NCBI GenBank assembly: GCA_050952935.1
Contig: JBMNLS010000001.1
Span: 930,001-994,000, forward strand
Length of the DNA stretch: 64,000 bases
Reading direction: 5' to 3'
From: UBA6115 sp050952935
Lineage (GTDB): Bacteria; Bacillota; Clostridia; Christensenellales; Aristaeellaceae
Shown piece by piece: positions 51,605 to 59,684 of the stretch; the first letter of the stretch is position 1; the number at the start of each line of letters is the position of its first letter. The position numbers and the translations under genes are program-made. The notes under the pieces were generated by a model, which was not told where the DNA came from, made no database searches, and was given only the letters and a program-made list of their open reading frames with translations.

Positions 51605-52017
51605 CAGGCTTTCTCTCTGCATTTCGCGCAGTGGCCAAAGAGCACCGTCTGCCCCTCATCCACCTGAAATTGCAGCGCTTGGCTGATCTCTTTGAGGATC
51701 CGGTCAGACTGGTTCTCCTCCATGTGGATAAACCGGCCGCAGGCATTGCACTTCAGGTGCAGATGCCCTTCGCCGCTGCCACAAGCCAAAGCCTGGTAGA
51801 GGTATTGCCGGCTTTCTTCCCGCACAAAGCGGCGGATACACCCCTCCTGAGTGAGGAGGGTGAGCAGCCGATACACGGTGCTGGTGGCGGGTTTCACGGT
51901 AACGTTAGCATCAAGCTGCATGCCCTTCGCTATCTCCCCCGCCGTAAAGGCCTGGTCGGCGCGCCGCCGCAGGTAATCCAGCAGAGCTTTGCGCTGCTGG
52001 GTTTGATAGGATGCCAA
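51604..52017 (-). CDS. zur: Fur-family metal regulator, probably Zur
   Basis: The 137-residue protein has the winged-helix DNA-binding part (TAGEIAKGM, TSTVYRLLTLL) and a C-terminal dimer domain with CNACG and CAKCR, the structural zinc Cys pairs. It heads a metal-uptake operon and is preceded by a Fur-type palindrome, which suggests autoregulation and control by zinc. The start is TTG at 52017, 4 bases after AGGAGGAGG; no better ATG is near. PerR or Fur cannot be excluded by sequence. Confidence 0.88.
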   Translation of the reverse strand: MASYQTQQRKALLDYLRRRADQAFTAGEIAKGMQLDANVTVKPATSTVYRLLTLLTQEGCIRRFVREESRQYLYQALACGSGEGHLHLKCNACGRFIHMEENQSDRILKEISQALQFQVDEGQTVLFGHCAKCREKA

Positions 52018-52043
52018 GGTACCTCCTCCTTCAAAACAAGAAA

Positions 52044-52068
52044 CAAACTAAGAATGATTCTTAGTTTG
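52044..52068. promoter_or_regulatory. Fur/Zur-type operator palindrome
   Basis: CAAACTAAGAAT-G-ATTCTTAGTTTG is a 25 bp inverted repeat with two perfect 12-base arms. The core TAAGAATGATTCTTA is of the 7-1-7 form bound by Fur-family proteins. It overlaps the predicted transcription start of the zinc operon, which fits repression. Confidence 0.88.
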
Positions 52069-52071
52069 AAC

Positions 52072-52100
52072 ATCATACGCCAGGTCAGCGGCAAATGCAA
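52072..52100 (-). promoter_or_regulatory. Promoter of the zinc operon
   Basis: On the minus strand TTGCAT (52100-52095) and TATGAT (52077-52072) are 17 bases apart. The operator lies 3 bases downstream of the -10. Confidence 0.8.
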
Positions 52101-52134
52101 GTTTTTTTAGCGCAAAGTCCCGGCCTCTGGTTTT

Positions 52135-52755
52135 TCAGTCAAACAAAGTTTGCCAGTGCTTGCTTGCCGCGGCCTCAAGGCACATGGCCAGCTGGGCTTT
52201 GGTGGTCTTTTCCTCGGCCAGGGGCGGCAGCGCGTCCAATGAAAAATAGGCGCTGTCAAGCGTCTCCGTGTTTGGGATGAAGGAGCCTGAAAGCGCCTCC
52301 CCCAATATAAAAGCCTTTTGGATGCTGTAGGGGGATTGCCCTGGGTTATTACGGCTGCGGTCAAGCAGGGCCACCAATTTTAGCGGCTTCATTACCAGGC
52401 CCGCTTCTTCCAGTGTTTCCTTCTTGGCGTTTTCCGCGATGCTCAGCCCCACATCCGCCCAGCCCCCCGGCAGCGCCCAGCGGCCGTCCGCTTCCTGCAC
52501 TAACAGGATTTTGCCATCCTTCACGATAGCAGTGCGGGTGTCCAGCTTGGGGGTTTGGTAGCCGGTTTCATTACAAAAAAGATTTGCTACTTTTTCCCGT
52601 GGAAGCCCGGTGGCAGCGGCCAGCATCTCCACCGCGATTTGCCGGATGCGGGCATAGCGTTCCTGATCAAAGATATTGCCGGCATAGGCCTCCCCGGATT
52701 GGCCCAAGGCCTGGAGCTCCATCGCCCAGTTGAGCCACTGGCTTTCATTTGACAT
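52135..52755 (-). CDS. NUDIX hydrolase with N-terminal helical domain
   Basis: The protein hydrolyses a nucleoside diphosphate linked to another group, perhaps ADP-ribose. The first 60 residues match the N-terminal NUDIX_N-type helical domain. The Nudix box, GGWADVGLSIAENAKKETLEEAG in part with REx2EExG-like residues, lies near residues 97-120. Length is 206. I chose ATG 52755 with AAAGGCGG upstream. It is divergent from enolase. Confidence 0.88.
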   Translation of the reverse strand: MSNESQWLNWAMELQALGQSGEAYAGNIFDQERYARIRQIAVEMLAAATGLPREKVANLFCNETGYQTPKLDTRTAIVKDGKILLVQEADGRWALPGGWADVGLSIAENAKKETLEEAGLVMKPLKLVALLDRSRNNPGQSPYSIQKAFILGEALSGSFIPNTETLDSAYFSLDALPPLAEEKTTKAQLAMCLEAAASKHWQTLFD

Positions 52756-52777
52756 AAAAAACCGCCTTTCTGTGTAC

Positions 52778-52795
52778 CTGTTGATTATACAACAG
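52778..52795. promoter_or_regulatory. Small palindrome over the NUDIX gene -10 element
   Basis: CTGTTG-ATTATA-CAACAG has 6-base arms around a minus-strand TATAAT (52789-52784). It could be an operator for the NUDIX gene; the -35 is poor. Confidence 0.4.
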
Positions 52796-52875
52796 TTTTC
52801 CAAGCTTTGGCACTCGTTTGATATTTTGAGACAAGGCGGATTTAGCCCACCGGGCAAATTTTGTCCCGACCGGGC

Positions 52876-52908
52876 TTGAAAGATGAGATCAAATGGGGTA
52901 TATATAAT
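52876..52908 (+). promoter_or_regulatory. Enolase promoter
   Basis: TTGAAA (52876-52881) and TATATA (52899-52904) are 17 bases apart; a TATAAT at 52903-52908 overlaps it and is an alternative -10. Transcription would begin near 52912. Confidence 0.65.
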
Positions 52909-52946
52909 AGGGAAGTCATTATGCCCATGAGGCAAGGAGGACACTT

Positions 52947-54221
52947 ATGAAGATTACATCCATCAAAGCCCGTCAGGTGATCGACAGCCGCGGTTTTCCC
53001 ACCGTTGAAGCCGAGGTGAAATTGGAATGCGGCCACACCGGCCTGGCAGCCGTGCCCAGCGGCGCTTCCACCGGCCAGTTTGAGGCCCATGAGCTCAGGG
53101 ATGGCGACAAGAGCCGCTATGGCGGCAAAGGCGTCACCAAGGCCGTGTCCCATGTGAACGGTGAAATTGCCCAGCTGTTGGTGGGCAAGGAATGGGAAAG
53201 CCAGGATGCCCTGGACCGCGCCATGATCGCCCTGGACGGCACCGCCAACAAATCCCGCCTGGGCGCCAACGCCATTTTGGCGGTGAGCCTGGCCTATGCC
53301 AAGGCCGAGGCCGCCTGCCACGGACATTCTCTGTACGCCTGCCTGGGCGGCGAAGAAGCCCGTGTATTGCCCGTTCCCATGATGAACATTCTCAACGGCG
53401 GCGCCCATGCCGCCAACAACCTGGATGTGCAGGAGTTTATGGTGATGCCCGTTGGCGCCCAGTCCTTTGAGGAAGGGATGCGCTGGGGCGCTGAGGTCTA
53501 TCAGTCCCTTAAAAAGCTGCTCACCTCCAAAAAGCTGGCCACCGCTGTGGGCGATGAGGGTGGCTTTGCGCCCGACCTGAAAAACGAGCGGGAAACCCTG
53601 GACCTGATTATGGAAGCCATCCGTCAGGCTGGCTATGAGCCCGGCCGTGACGTGGCCCTGGCCATTGACGCCGCGGCCACCGAATGGAAGGCGGAGAACG
53701 GCTACCACATGCCCAAGACCGGCATCAACTACACCACTGACGAGCTGGTGGAATTCTGGGCCAAGCTGGTGGAGGATTACCCCATCGTGTCCCTGGAAGA
53801 CGGCCTGGATGAGGAGGATTGGGAAGGCTGGGTGAAGCTGACGGAGCGCATCGGCGACAAAGTGCAGCTGGTGGGCGACGATCTGTTTGTCACCAATGTG
53901 GAGCGCCTCAAGCGGGGCATTGAGCAAAAGGCCGGCAACGCCATCCTCATCAAGCTAAACCAGATCGGCTCCCTCACCGAAACCCTGGACACCATTCGCC
54001 TAGCCCATGAAAATGGCTACAACACCGTCATCTCCCACCGCTCCGGCGAGACGGAGGACACCACCATCGCCGACCTGGCCGTTGCCGTGAACGCCGGGCA
54101 GATCAAAACCGGCGCCCCCGCTCGCAGCGAGCGCGTGGCCAAGTACAACCAGCTGCTGCGTATTGAGGAGGAGCTGGGGGAGAAGGCCACCTATCCCGGA
54201 AAGGACGCGTTTAAGAAGTAA
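52947..54221 (+). CDS. eno: Enolase
   Basis: Enolase turns 2-phosphoglycerate into phosphoenolpyruvate in glycolysis. Motifs are IDSRGFPTVEAEV, GAGASTGQFEAHELRD-like residues (PSGASTGQFEAHELRDGD), LKLNQIGSLTET-like residues (IKLNQIGSLTE) and SHRSGETEDTTIADLAV. The catalytic Glu and Lys positions lie in normal places. Length is 424. AAGGAGG precedes the ATG. The second region of the promoter and a strong terminator mark it as a single-gene unit. Confidence 0.98.
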   Translation: MKITSIKARQVIDSRGFPTVEAEVKLECGHTGLAAVPSGASTGQFEAHELRDGDKSRYGGKGVTKAVSHVNGEIAQLLVGKEWESQDALDRAMIALDGTANKSRLGANAILAVSLAYAKAEAACHGHSLYACLGGEEARVLPVPMMNILNGGAHAANNLDVQEFMVMPVGAQSFEEGMRWGAEVYQSLKKLLTSKKLATAVGDEGGFAPDLKNERETLDLIMEAIRQAGYEPGRDVALAIDAAATEWKAENGYHMPKTGINYTTDELVEFWAKLVEDYPIVSLEDGLDEEDWEGWVKLTERIGDKVQLVGDDLFVTNVERLKRGIEQKAGNAILIKLNQIGSLTETLDTIRLAHENGYNTVISHRSGETEDTTIADLAVAVNAGQIKTGAPARSERVAKYNQLLRIEEELGEKATYPGKDAFKK

Positions 54222-54240
54222 TACTTCAATACAAGCAATG

Positions 54241-54277
54241 AGGCTGATGCGGAAAGATTATTCTGCATCAGCCTTTT
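54241..54277 (+). terminator. Rho-independent terminator after eno
   Basis: AGGCTGATGC (54241-54250) pairs with GCATCAGCCT (54265-54274), followed by TTTT. It lies between eno and the convergent acetyltransferase and may serve both. Confidence 0.82.
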
Positions 54278-54291
54278 AGCATGGTTTTATA

Positions 54292-54777
54292 TTAGTAACG
54301 GAAGATATGTTCCCCCACTATAAAGCCATCCTGGGGAGATTCGCCGGGACAGGCTTTCCTGATTTCGATCAGGTTGAGCACATCATAGCCTAACTTCTTT
54401 AAAAAGGCGATCATGTGGTGGTTGTTGGGATGAACATTGTTGTAAACAAAAGGTTCACCCAAAGAGGAGGCCAACGCTTCAGCTTGGCGGAACAGAGCGG
54501 TGGCGATGCCCCTTCTTCTGGCCTGGGGAAGCACATAGAGAGATTCGCACCAGACCACGTTATCAACCACCCGGCACACGGCGTAACCCAAGGGCAAATC
54601 ATCTTCAAGATAGCAGTAGACAGGGTAGCCTTTATCCATATATTCCATGAATTCATCCTTGGCGGAGGATAAATCAGGGGAACCATGTTTGCCTTTGAGC
54701 GTCTGAAGCTCCTGACGGAAGGCGGCGATGAGGGGAGACAGAGTTTCTGCGTGATCAGTTCTTGCTTTAATAATCAT
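54292..54777 (-). CDS. GNAT-family N-acetyltransferase
   Basis: The acetyl-CoA-binding loop QARRRGIATALF (about residues 83-94) is a clear GNAT motif A, and the C-terminal LGYDVLNLIEIRK region fits the fold. The target is unknown. I choose ATG 54777 after GGAGCAGG, giving 161 residues; an in-frame ATG at 54798 is less well placed. It converges on eno, sharing the terminator region. Confidence 0.85.
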   Translation of the reverse strand: MIIKARTDHAETLSPLIAAFRQELQTLKGKHGSPDLSSAKDEFMEYMDKGYPVYCYLEDDLPLGYAVCRVVDNVVWCESLYVLPQARRRGIATALFRQAEALASSLGEPFVYNNVHPNNHHMIAFLKKLGYDVLNLIEIRKACPGESPQDGFIVGEHIFRY

Positions 54778-54811
54778 GGTACCTGCTCCCCATGACAAAT
54801 TGCTTGCGTTA

Positions 54812-56113
54812 TCATGCTTTTAAAAACCCGCTTTCGTCAAAGAGCATGGGCTTGGAGGCTTCCAGGATTTGTAGGTCCTCCTGCCCCTGCGCCTCTGAAA
54901 GCAGCGCTTCTGACGCCTGGATCACCCCCAGGTCAACCGTGCTTTTGATGCGCACCACGCGGGGCCGATCCCGCAAAACGCCGGGTGCTGTCAAAAGACA
55001 AAGGGCGATGGCCTCCCGGTCATTTTCCGTGTACAGGGGCAGGCGGCCGTCCTGTGGCAGCCCGGCGGTGAGGGCGTTAGTCCAGGTGGAACGCAGGTCC
55101 ACCTGCTCAAGCACCCTGCGGGTGGTAATATCCGCCAGGCTCAGCCCCGCGGCGTTGCCCTGGGAGGCGGGGTTCAACCCGCGGATAAACAGCCGTTTCG
55201 CGTTCACCGTGTTTTCAAAGCCCGGGGAATGGGCGCGCCCGGTGATGTTGGGGTCGTGGCCGTTGCCGGAGATGTTTTTTCCGATTTCGTCAATGATCAG
55301 CAGATCCAGATCACAAAAGCCGATCCGGGCCATGCGAGACCGGGCGGTCACAAGCATGGCCCTGTCACTGGCAAGGATATCGGCCTTTTCCATCACCTGA
55401 AGGTCATACAGCCTGCCGTTGGCGTTTTCCGCCACCCCCAGGGCAAAAAGCACCGGGGTGTTCGCAATAAAAGCTTCCGCTACCAAGGGGATCATCTCGC
55501 AAAACCGGTCAAAACCCTGGGCATGCATGGCCGATGCTCCCTGATGCTTGCCAAAGCCCACTGTGCACATTTTGGCCAGCCCGCTTTCGTGCGGTCCCCG
55601 AAAGTCGCTGTGGGGCTTTATTTTGTTGAAGACAATGATCCCATCAGCCTGAAGCGCCAATCGGTCACAGTACACCGGGCCAAAGCCTGGTACCTGCGCC
55701 ACCGGCACCGCTTCCATGGTGGCGCGTATCTCTGTGCCCACGGACGTTTGGGTAAGGCCCAAGCCTGCCAGTATGTCCACCTGTCCCTTGGCCGTAGCGC
55801 CGCCATGGCTGCCCATGGCGGGGATTATGAAGGGATCGGCGCCTTTTGCTTTCAGCCAGCTGACCAGTGTTTTCACCAGCGTCCGGATTTCCGGGATCCC
55901 TCGGCTGCCTACCCCCAGGCATATACGCTGTCCGGTCAGTGAGGATTTCAGTTCCTCACCCAAGTTGTTTTCAAGGGCTGTCAGCAGGCTTGCTGTCGGA
56001 TCTGATAGGCAGCTGTCATCAAAGCGCTGACGCACTCTAGCCATTCGCGGCATCTGTATTTCCTTAAGGCCTGGGATATCAAGGGACACCTGCGGCAGCC
56101 GCAGCGCTTTCAT
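54812..56113 (-). CDS. LarA-like lactate racemase family (DUF2088) protein
   Basis: LarA-type enzymes racemise or epimerise 2-hydroxy acids with a nickel-pincer nucleotide cofactor. The N-terminal domain has GSRGIPE and MGSHGGATAKGQ, and NKIKPHSDFRG follows. The protein has 433 residues, near the family length. No larB, larC or larE is in the window. The gene is divergent from a sugar operon, which suggests a sugar-derived hydroxy acid as substrate; this is inference. GGAGG precedes the ATG at 56113. Confidence 0.82.
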   Translation of the reverse strand: MKALRLPQVSLDIPGLKEIQMPRMARVRQRFDDSCLSDPTASLLTALENNLGEELKSSLTGQRICLGVGSRGIPEIRTLVKTLVSWLKAKGADPFIIPAMGSHGGATAKGQVDILAGLGLTQTSVGTEIRATMEAVPVAQVPGFGPVYCDRLALQADGIIVFNKIKPHSDFRGPHESGLAKMCTVGFGKHQGASAMHAQGFDRFCEMIPLVAEAFIANTPVLFALGVAENANGRLYDLQVMEKADILASDRAMLVTARSRMARIGFCDLDLLIIDEIGKNISGNGHDPNITGRAHSPGFENTVNAKRLFIRGLNPASQGNAAGLSLADITTRRVLEQVDLRSTWTNALTAGLPQDGRLPLYTENDREAIALCLLTAPGVLRDRPRVVRIKSTVDLGVIQASEALLSEAQGQEDLQILEASKPMLFDESGFLKA

Positions 56114-56142
56114 CGTATTTCCTCCATAACAAACCGTTTTTG

Positions 56143-56161
56143 GTATCATAATTTGTGATAC
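56143..56161. promoter_or_regulatory. Possible operator palindrome between larA-like gene and sugar operon
   Basis: GTATCA (56143-56148) and TGATAC (56156-56161) form an inverted repeat with a 7-base spacer, covering the -10 and the spacer of the LarA-like promoter. No regulator gene is in this cluster, so the binding protein is unknown. Confidence 0.45.
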
Positions 56162-56173
56162 GCACGCTGTCAA
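56145..56173 (-). promoter_or_regulatory. Promoter of the LarA-like gene
   Basis: On the minus strand a perfect TTGACA (56173-56168) and TATGAT (56150-56145) are 17 bases apart. Confidence 0.78.
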
Positions 56174-56234
56174 TGTGATTGAGGGGCATGATTAAATCAG
56201 AACTTTTCCTATACAACAAATTTACCCGTTGTGT

Positions 56235-56263
56235 TTGACACATGGGATGCTGCATGTTAATAT
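56235..56263 (+). promoter_or_regulatory. Promoter of the sugar operon
   Basis: A perfect TTGACA (56235-56240) and TAATAT (56258-56263) have a 17-base spacer. The first gene starts 69 bases on. Confidence 0.7.
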
Positions 56264-56331
56264 TATACATATCATTAAAATAATGGTGAGGCCGGGCAAG
56301 GCTTGGCTTCGCTGGATAGGAGAGGATAACA

Positions 56332-57324
56332 ATGGGAAAACGCTTGGTTACTCTGTGTACCGCCCAATGGGCTGATTTGGCGCTGGATGAATTGTGCGCG
56401 CTGGCAAAGGAGATGGGCTATGATGGGCTTGAACTTGCCTGCTGGGGAAAGAACCTGGACTTAAACCGTGCGGTTGAGGACGACGGGTATGTGGATGAGG
56501 TGCTGGCCACCTTGAAGAAGCACGGCCTTGTATGCAAGGCACTGGCAACCCATATTATCGGTCAGTGCGTGGGAGATGCGCCAGATCCCAGGCTCAACAA
56601 TTTTGCGCCCCCGGAGCTTGCTGACAAACCGGAGGGAATTCGCCGCTGGGGCACTGAAATGATGATAAAATCCGCCATTGTTGCGCGAAAAATGGGCGTG
56701 GATGTGGTAACGGGCTTTACCGGCTCACCCATCTGGAAATATCTATATTCTTTTCCCCAGACAACCGCTGAGATGGTGGAAGCTGGTTTTGACGAGATTG
56801 TTACCCTCTGGAGTCCTATATTGGATGAATTCAAGCGCCAGGGGGTTCGTTTTGCATTGGAAGTGCATCCTGGTGAAATTGCATTTGACTATTATTCCAC
56901 CAAAAAACTGCTTGAAAAGTTTGCGGACAGGCCTGAATTTGGCTTGAATTTTGATCCCAGCCACCTGCTATGGCAGGGGATTACCCCGCACCTTTTCCTG
57001 CTGGATTTTGCCGACAGGGTTTACCATGTGCACATGAAAGATGTGGCGGTAACATTAGATGGCCGCAGCGGGTTGTTGGGCAGCCACATCGACTTTGGCG
57101 ATATGCGCCGAGGATGGAACTTCCGCTCCCTGGGACATGGCGGGGTGAATTTTGAAGAGATCATCAGAGTGCTCAATGCCATTGGCTATGATGGCCCCCT
57201 CTCTGTGGAATGGGAAGACAGCGGGATGGATCGTATAGAAGGCGCCACTGAAGCCGCTGCTTTTGTGCGCAAGATTGACTTTAAACCGTCAGATATTAAA
57301 TTTGATGACGCTATTGCCAATTAA
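56332..57324 (+). CDS. Sugar phosphate isomerase/epimerase family TIM-barrel protein
   Basis: The protein belongs to the AP endonuclease 2/xylose-isomerase-like TIM-barrel family, which isomerises or epimerises sugars and polyols. Likely metal ligands are Glu in FALEVHPGE, His in FDPSHLLWQG, and Asp/His in YHVHMKD, with Glu in LSVEWED. Length is 330. AGGAGAGG precedes the ATG. It begins an operon with an oxidoreductase and an ABC importer, so it likely starts the breakdown of the imported sugar. Confidence 0.9.
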   Translation: MGKRLVTLCTAQWADLALDELCALAKEMGYDGLELACWGKNLDLNRAVEDDGYVDEVLATLKKHGLVCKALATHIIGQCVGDAPDPRLNNFAPPELADKPEGIRRWGTEMMIKSAIVARKMGVDVVTGFTGSPIWKYLYSFPQTTAEMVEAGFDEIVTLWSPILDEFKRQGVRFALEVHPGEIAFDYYSTKKLLEKFADRPEFGLNFDPSHLLWQGITPHLFLLDFADRVYHVHMKDVAVTLDGRSGLLGSHIDFGDMRRGWNFRSLGHGGVNFEEIIRVLNAIGYDGPLSVEWEDSGMDRIEGATEAAAFVRKIDFKPSDIKFDDAIAN

Positions 57325-57344
57325 TCGAAAGGAGTGTGTAAGAA

Positions 57345-58481
57345 ATGAATATGATTCGATACGGCATGGTGGGTGGCGCCACCGGCGCTTTCATTGGTGA
57401 TGTGCATCGCAAAGCCATTTCATTTGATCCCAATGTCCGCCTGGTTGCCGGCGCTTTCAGCTCACAGAAGGCCCGGAACCAGGATACGGCTAAATTATAT
57501 GGGCTTGATCAAGACCGGGTATATGATGATTTCCTTGAGATGGCAAAGGCTGAAGGGAAACGCGAAGACGGCATTGACTTTGTTTCTATCGTTACCCCCA
57601 ATCATCTACATTATGTGGCAGCTAAGGCTTTTCTTGAGGCCGGAATTCATGTGATGTGCGAAAAGCCGCTGTGCTTTGAGGTGTCGGAGGCGCAGGAGCT
57701 GTCGGAGCTTGCCAAAGAAAAGGGCTTGCTCTTTGCCGTTACCTATACATATACCGGATACACCATGGCCAAGGTGATGAAAGACATGATCGCTGAGGGC
57801 AAAATCGGTAATGTGGTGGCAGTCAACGCGGAATATGCGCAGGATTGGCTGCTGGACGATTTGACACCGGGCAACAAAGATCTCGGTATGCCGGTTTGGC
57901 GCAAGGATCCCAAGTATTCCGGCGTTGCGAATTGTGTGGGCGATATTGGCACGCATGTTGAAAACTTTATTCACTATGTTACCGGCCTTAAAATTAAAAA
58001 GCTCATCGCTACCACCAACACCTATGGTCATGCGCTTGATTTGAACGCGAATGTGATTGTGCAGTATGACAATGGCGTTAACGGCGCTTACTGGACCAGC
58101 CAGGTGGCCTCCGGGCACTTAAACGGCCTGGTGGCCCGGGTATATGGCGACCAGGGTTCCTTAGAGTGGGAGCAGGAAATGCCGGATGTGCTGCGTTACA
58201 CCCCCAAGGGTCAACCCCCTCAGGTTTTGGGCAGAGGAAATGGTTATTTGAAGGGGCGTGGTGCCTCCTTTAACCGAATTCCAAGTGGCCACCCTGAGGG
58301 CCTCTATGTGGCTTTTGCAAATTTATATAAAGAGTTTGTAGGTGCGATTCGTGCGCAGCAACAGGGCAAAGACACTGCAGGATTTGACTTCCCCCGGGTT
58401 GAGGATGGGCTAAATGGGGTTCGTTTTGTGCATGCTGTGATTGAGAGCGCAAAAAAGGGTGCTTGGGTCACGCTTGAATAA
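57345..58481 (+). CDS. Gfo/Idh/MocA family oxidoreductase
   Basis: The family oxidises or reduces sugars and polyols such as inositol with NAD(P). The Rossmann start MVGGATGAFIGDVHRKA, the VTPNHLHY segment and EKPLCFEV (the conserved EKP, with Lys) are visible in residues 8-105. The C-terminal domain has GDIGTHVENFIHYVTG with a likely catalytic His. Length is 378. AAAGGAG precedes the start, 20 bases after the isomerase gene. The substrate is unknown. Confidence 0.92.
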   Translation: MNMIRYGMVGGATGAFIGDVHRKAISFDPNVRLVAGAFSSQKARNQDTAKLYGLDQDRVYDDFLEMAKAEGKREDGIDFVSIVTPNHLHYVAAKAFLEAGIHVMCEKPLCFEVSEAQELSELAKEKGLLFAVTYTYTGYTMAKVMKDMIAEGKIGNVVAVNAEYAQDWLLDDLTPGNKDLGMPVWRKDPKYSGVANCVGDIGTHVENFIHYVTGLKIKKLIATTNTYGHALDLNANVIVQYDNGVNGAYWTSQVASGHLNGLVARVYGDQGSLEWEQEMPDVLRYTPKGQPPQVLGRGNGYLKGRGASFNRIPSGHPEGLYVAFANLYKEFVGAIRAQQQGKDTAGFDFPRVEDGLNGVRFVHAVIESAKKGAWVTLE

Positions 58482-58537
58482 GTGGTTTAGGGTATAATAT
58501 AAATACCTTAAAGAAAATAAAAATCAGGAGGTTTTAC

Positions 58538-59575
58538 ATGAAAAAGTTTCTGGCTGTACTACTGACCTTTATTTTGGCACTCAACGTGACGGGCGCTCTG
58601 GCGGCGGTGAGTGACATCGCTGTGCTTGTGCCCAACGCCGACCATGGCTGGACAGGCGCGGTACTCACATATGCCGAGGAAAAAGTGAAAGAGATTAACG
58701 ACGCAGGCAAGTATACCGCTCAAGTTATCTCTTCCTCCAACCCTGCCGACCAAATCGCCCAGGTGGAAGACTTGATTGAAAACAAATCCACCAAAACCAT
58801 TGTCATTCTGCCCCAGGATAACACCCTGGAAGCCACCATGAAAAAATTGGCGGACAGTGGAATTCCCTTCACAATGTTTGACCGCGTGATTGATACTGTT
58901 TCTGAAGCCGCTGTGTCCAGCGTTAAGGGCGACAATGAAGGCATCGGCATCGCCACCGCCAAGCGCTTTATTGATGCCGGCCTTAAGCCGGGCGATAAGC
59001 TGCTGATTATCCCTGGTGACAACTCATCAGTACCCGAGATGCGCAACAACGGCTTTTTCAAAACGCTGCTTGAAAACGGCTGGACTCAGGAGCAGGTGGA
59101 TGCCATTCATTCCACCGCCTACACCGGCTGGAGCCGTGCCCAGGGTAAACAGCTGTTTGTTGAGTGGCTGGATGTATCGACGGTTGAAGAAATTGGCGAA
59201 TATAAATTCATTTTCACCCACGATGATGAAATCGCCATGGGCATGCTGGAGGCGTTAAAGAGTTCTGACATTGATCCTGCCAAGAAAGAAGCTTTCTTAA
59301 ACGCCGGGGTGCATCTGGGCACTTCTTCGGGTTTGAATGAAATTTATAGCGTCTTAAAGGGCATTCATCAAAAGGATTACGCGCAGGAAGTGGCTAAACT
59401 GGCTGACTTGTTCTCTGTCACCTATGATCCGGCTATGATTCAGATCGCGATTAACGATATGGTGGATTATTTGGATGGCAAGGATGTGGCCAAGGATCAT
59501 GTGGTTCCGGTGGATGTGGTTGATGCTGGCAATGTCAACGAATTCAAGGGCTTTGGGGACGCAGTATCCAAGTAA
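58538..59575 (+). CDS. Sugar ABC transporter substrate-binding protein
   Basis: This is a periplasmic-binding-protein of the ribose/galactose type (type I fold). A signal peptide (residues 1-22, ending GALA-A) leads into VSDIAVLVPNADHGW. The two-lobed fold has the usual SSNPADQIAQVEDLI and TIVILPQDN segments. Length is 345. There is no lipobox Cys after the signal peptide, as in the zinc-binding protein. AGGAGG precedes the ATG. It is followed by a stem-loop. Confidence 0.92.
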   Translation: MKKFLAVLLTFILALNVTGALAAVSDIAVLVPNADHGWTGAVLTYAEEKVKEINDAGKYTAQVISSSNPADQIAQVEDLIENKSTKTIVILPQDNTLEATMKKLADSGIPFTMFDRVIDTVSEAAVSSVKGDNEGIGIATAKRFIDAGLKPGDKLLIIPGDNSSVPEMRNNGFFKTLLENGWTQEQVDAIHSTAYTGWSRAQGKQLFVEWLDVSTVEEIGEYKFIFTHDDEIAMGMLEALKSSDIDPAKKEAFLNAGVHLGTSSGLNEIYSVLKGIHQKDYAQEVAKLADLFSVTYDPAMIQIAINDMVDYLDGKDVAKDHVVPVDVVDAGNVNEFKGFGDAVSK

Positions 59576-59629
59576 AGCATTCATTTCGAGCTCCGTTCCG
59601 GGAGAGTGTTGAACTTCCCGGGTTGACAC

Positions 59630-59664
59630 GCGGCCCACTAGCGCATTGTCCAGTGGGCCGCTTT
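59630..59664 (+). terminator. Stem-loop between binding-protein and ATPase genes
   Basis: GCGGCCCACT (59630-59639) pairs with AGTGGGCCGC (59652-59661) in a 10 bp stem, followed by only TTT. It is probably a partial terminator or mRNA-stability element that keeps the binding protein more abundant than the membrane parts, as in other sugar ABC operons. Confidence 0.6.
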
Positions 59665-59684
59665 AAGAAGAGAAGAGTTTATCC

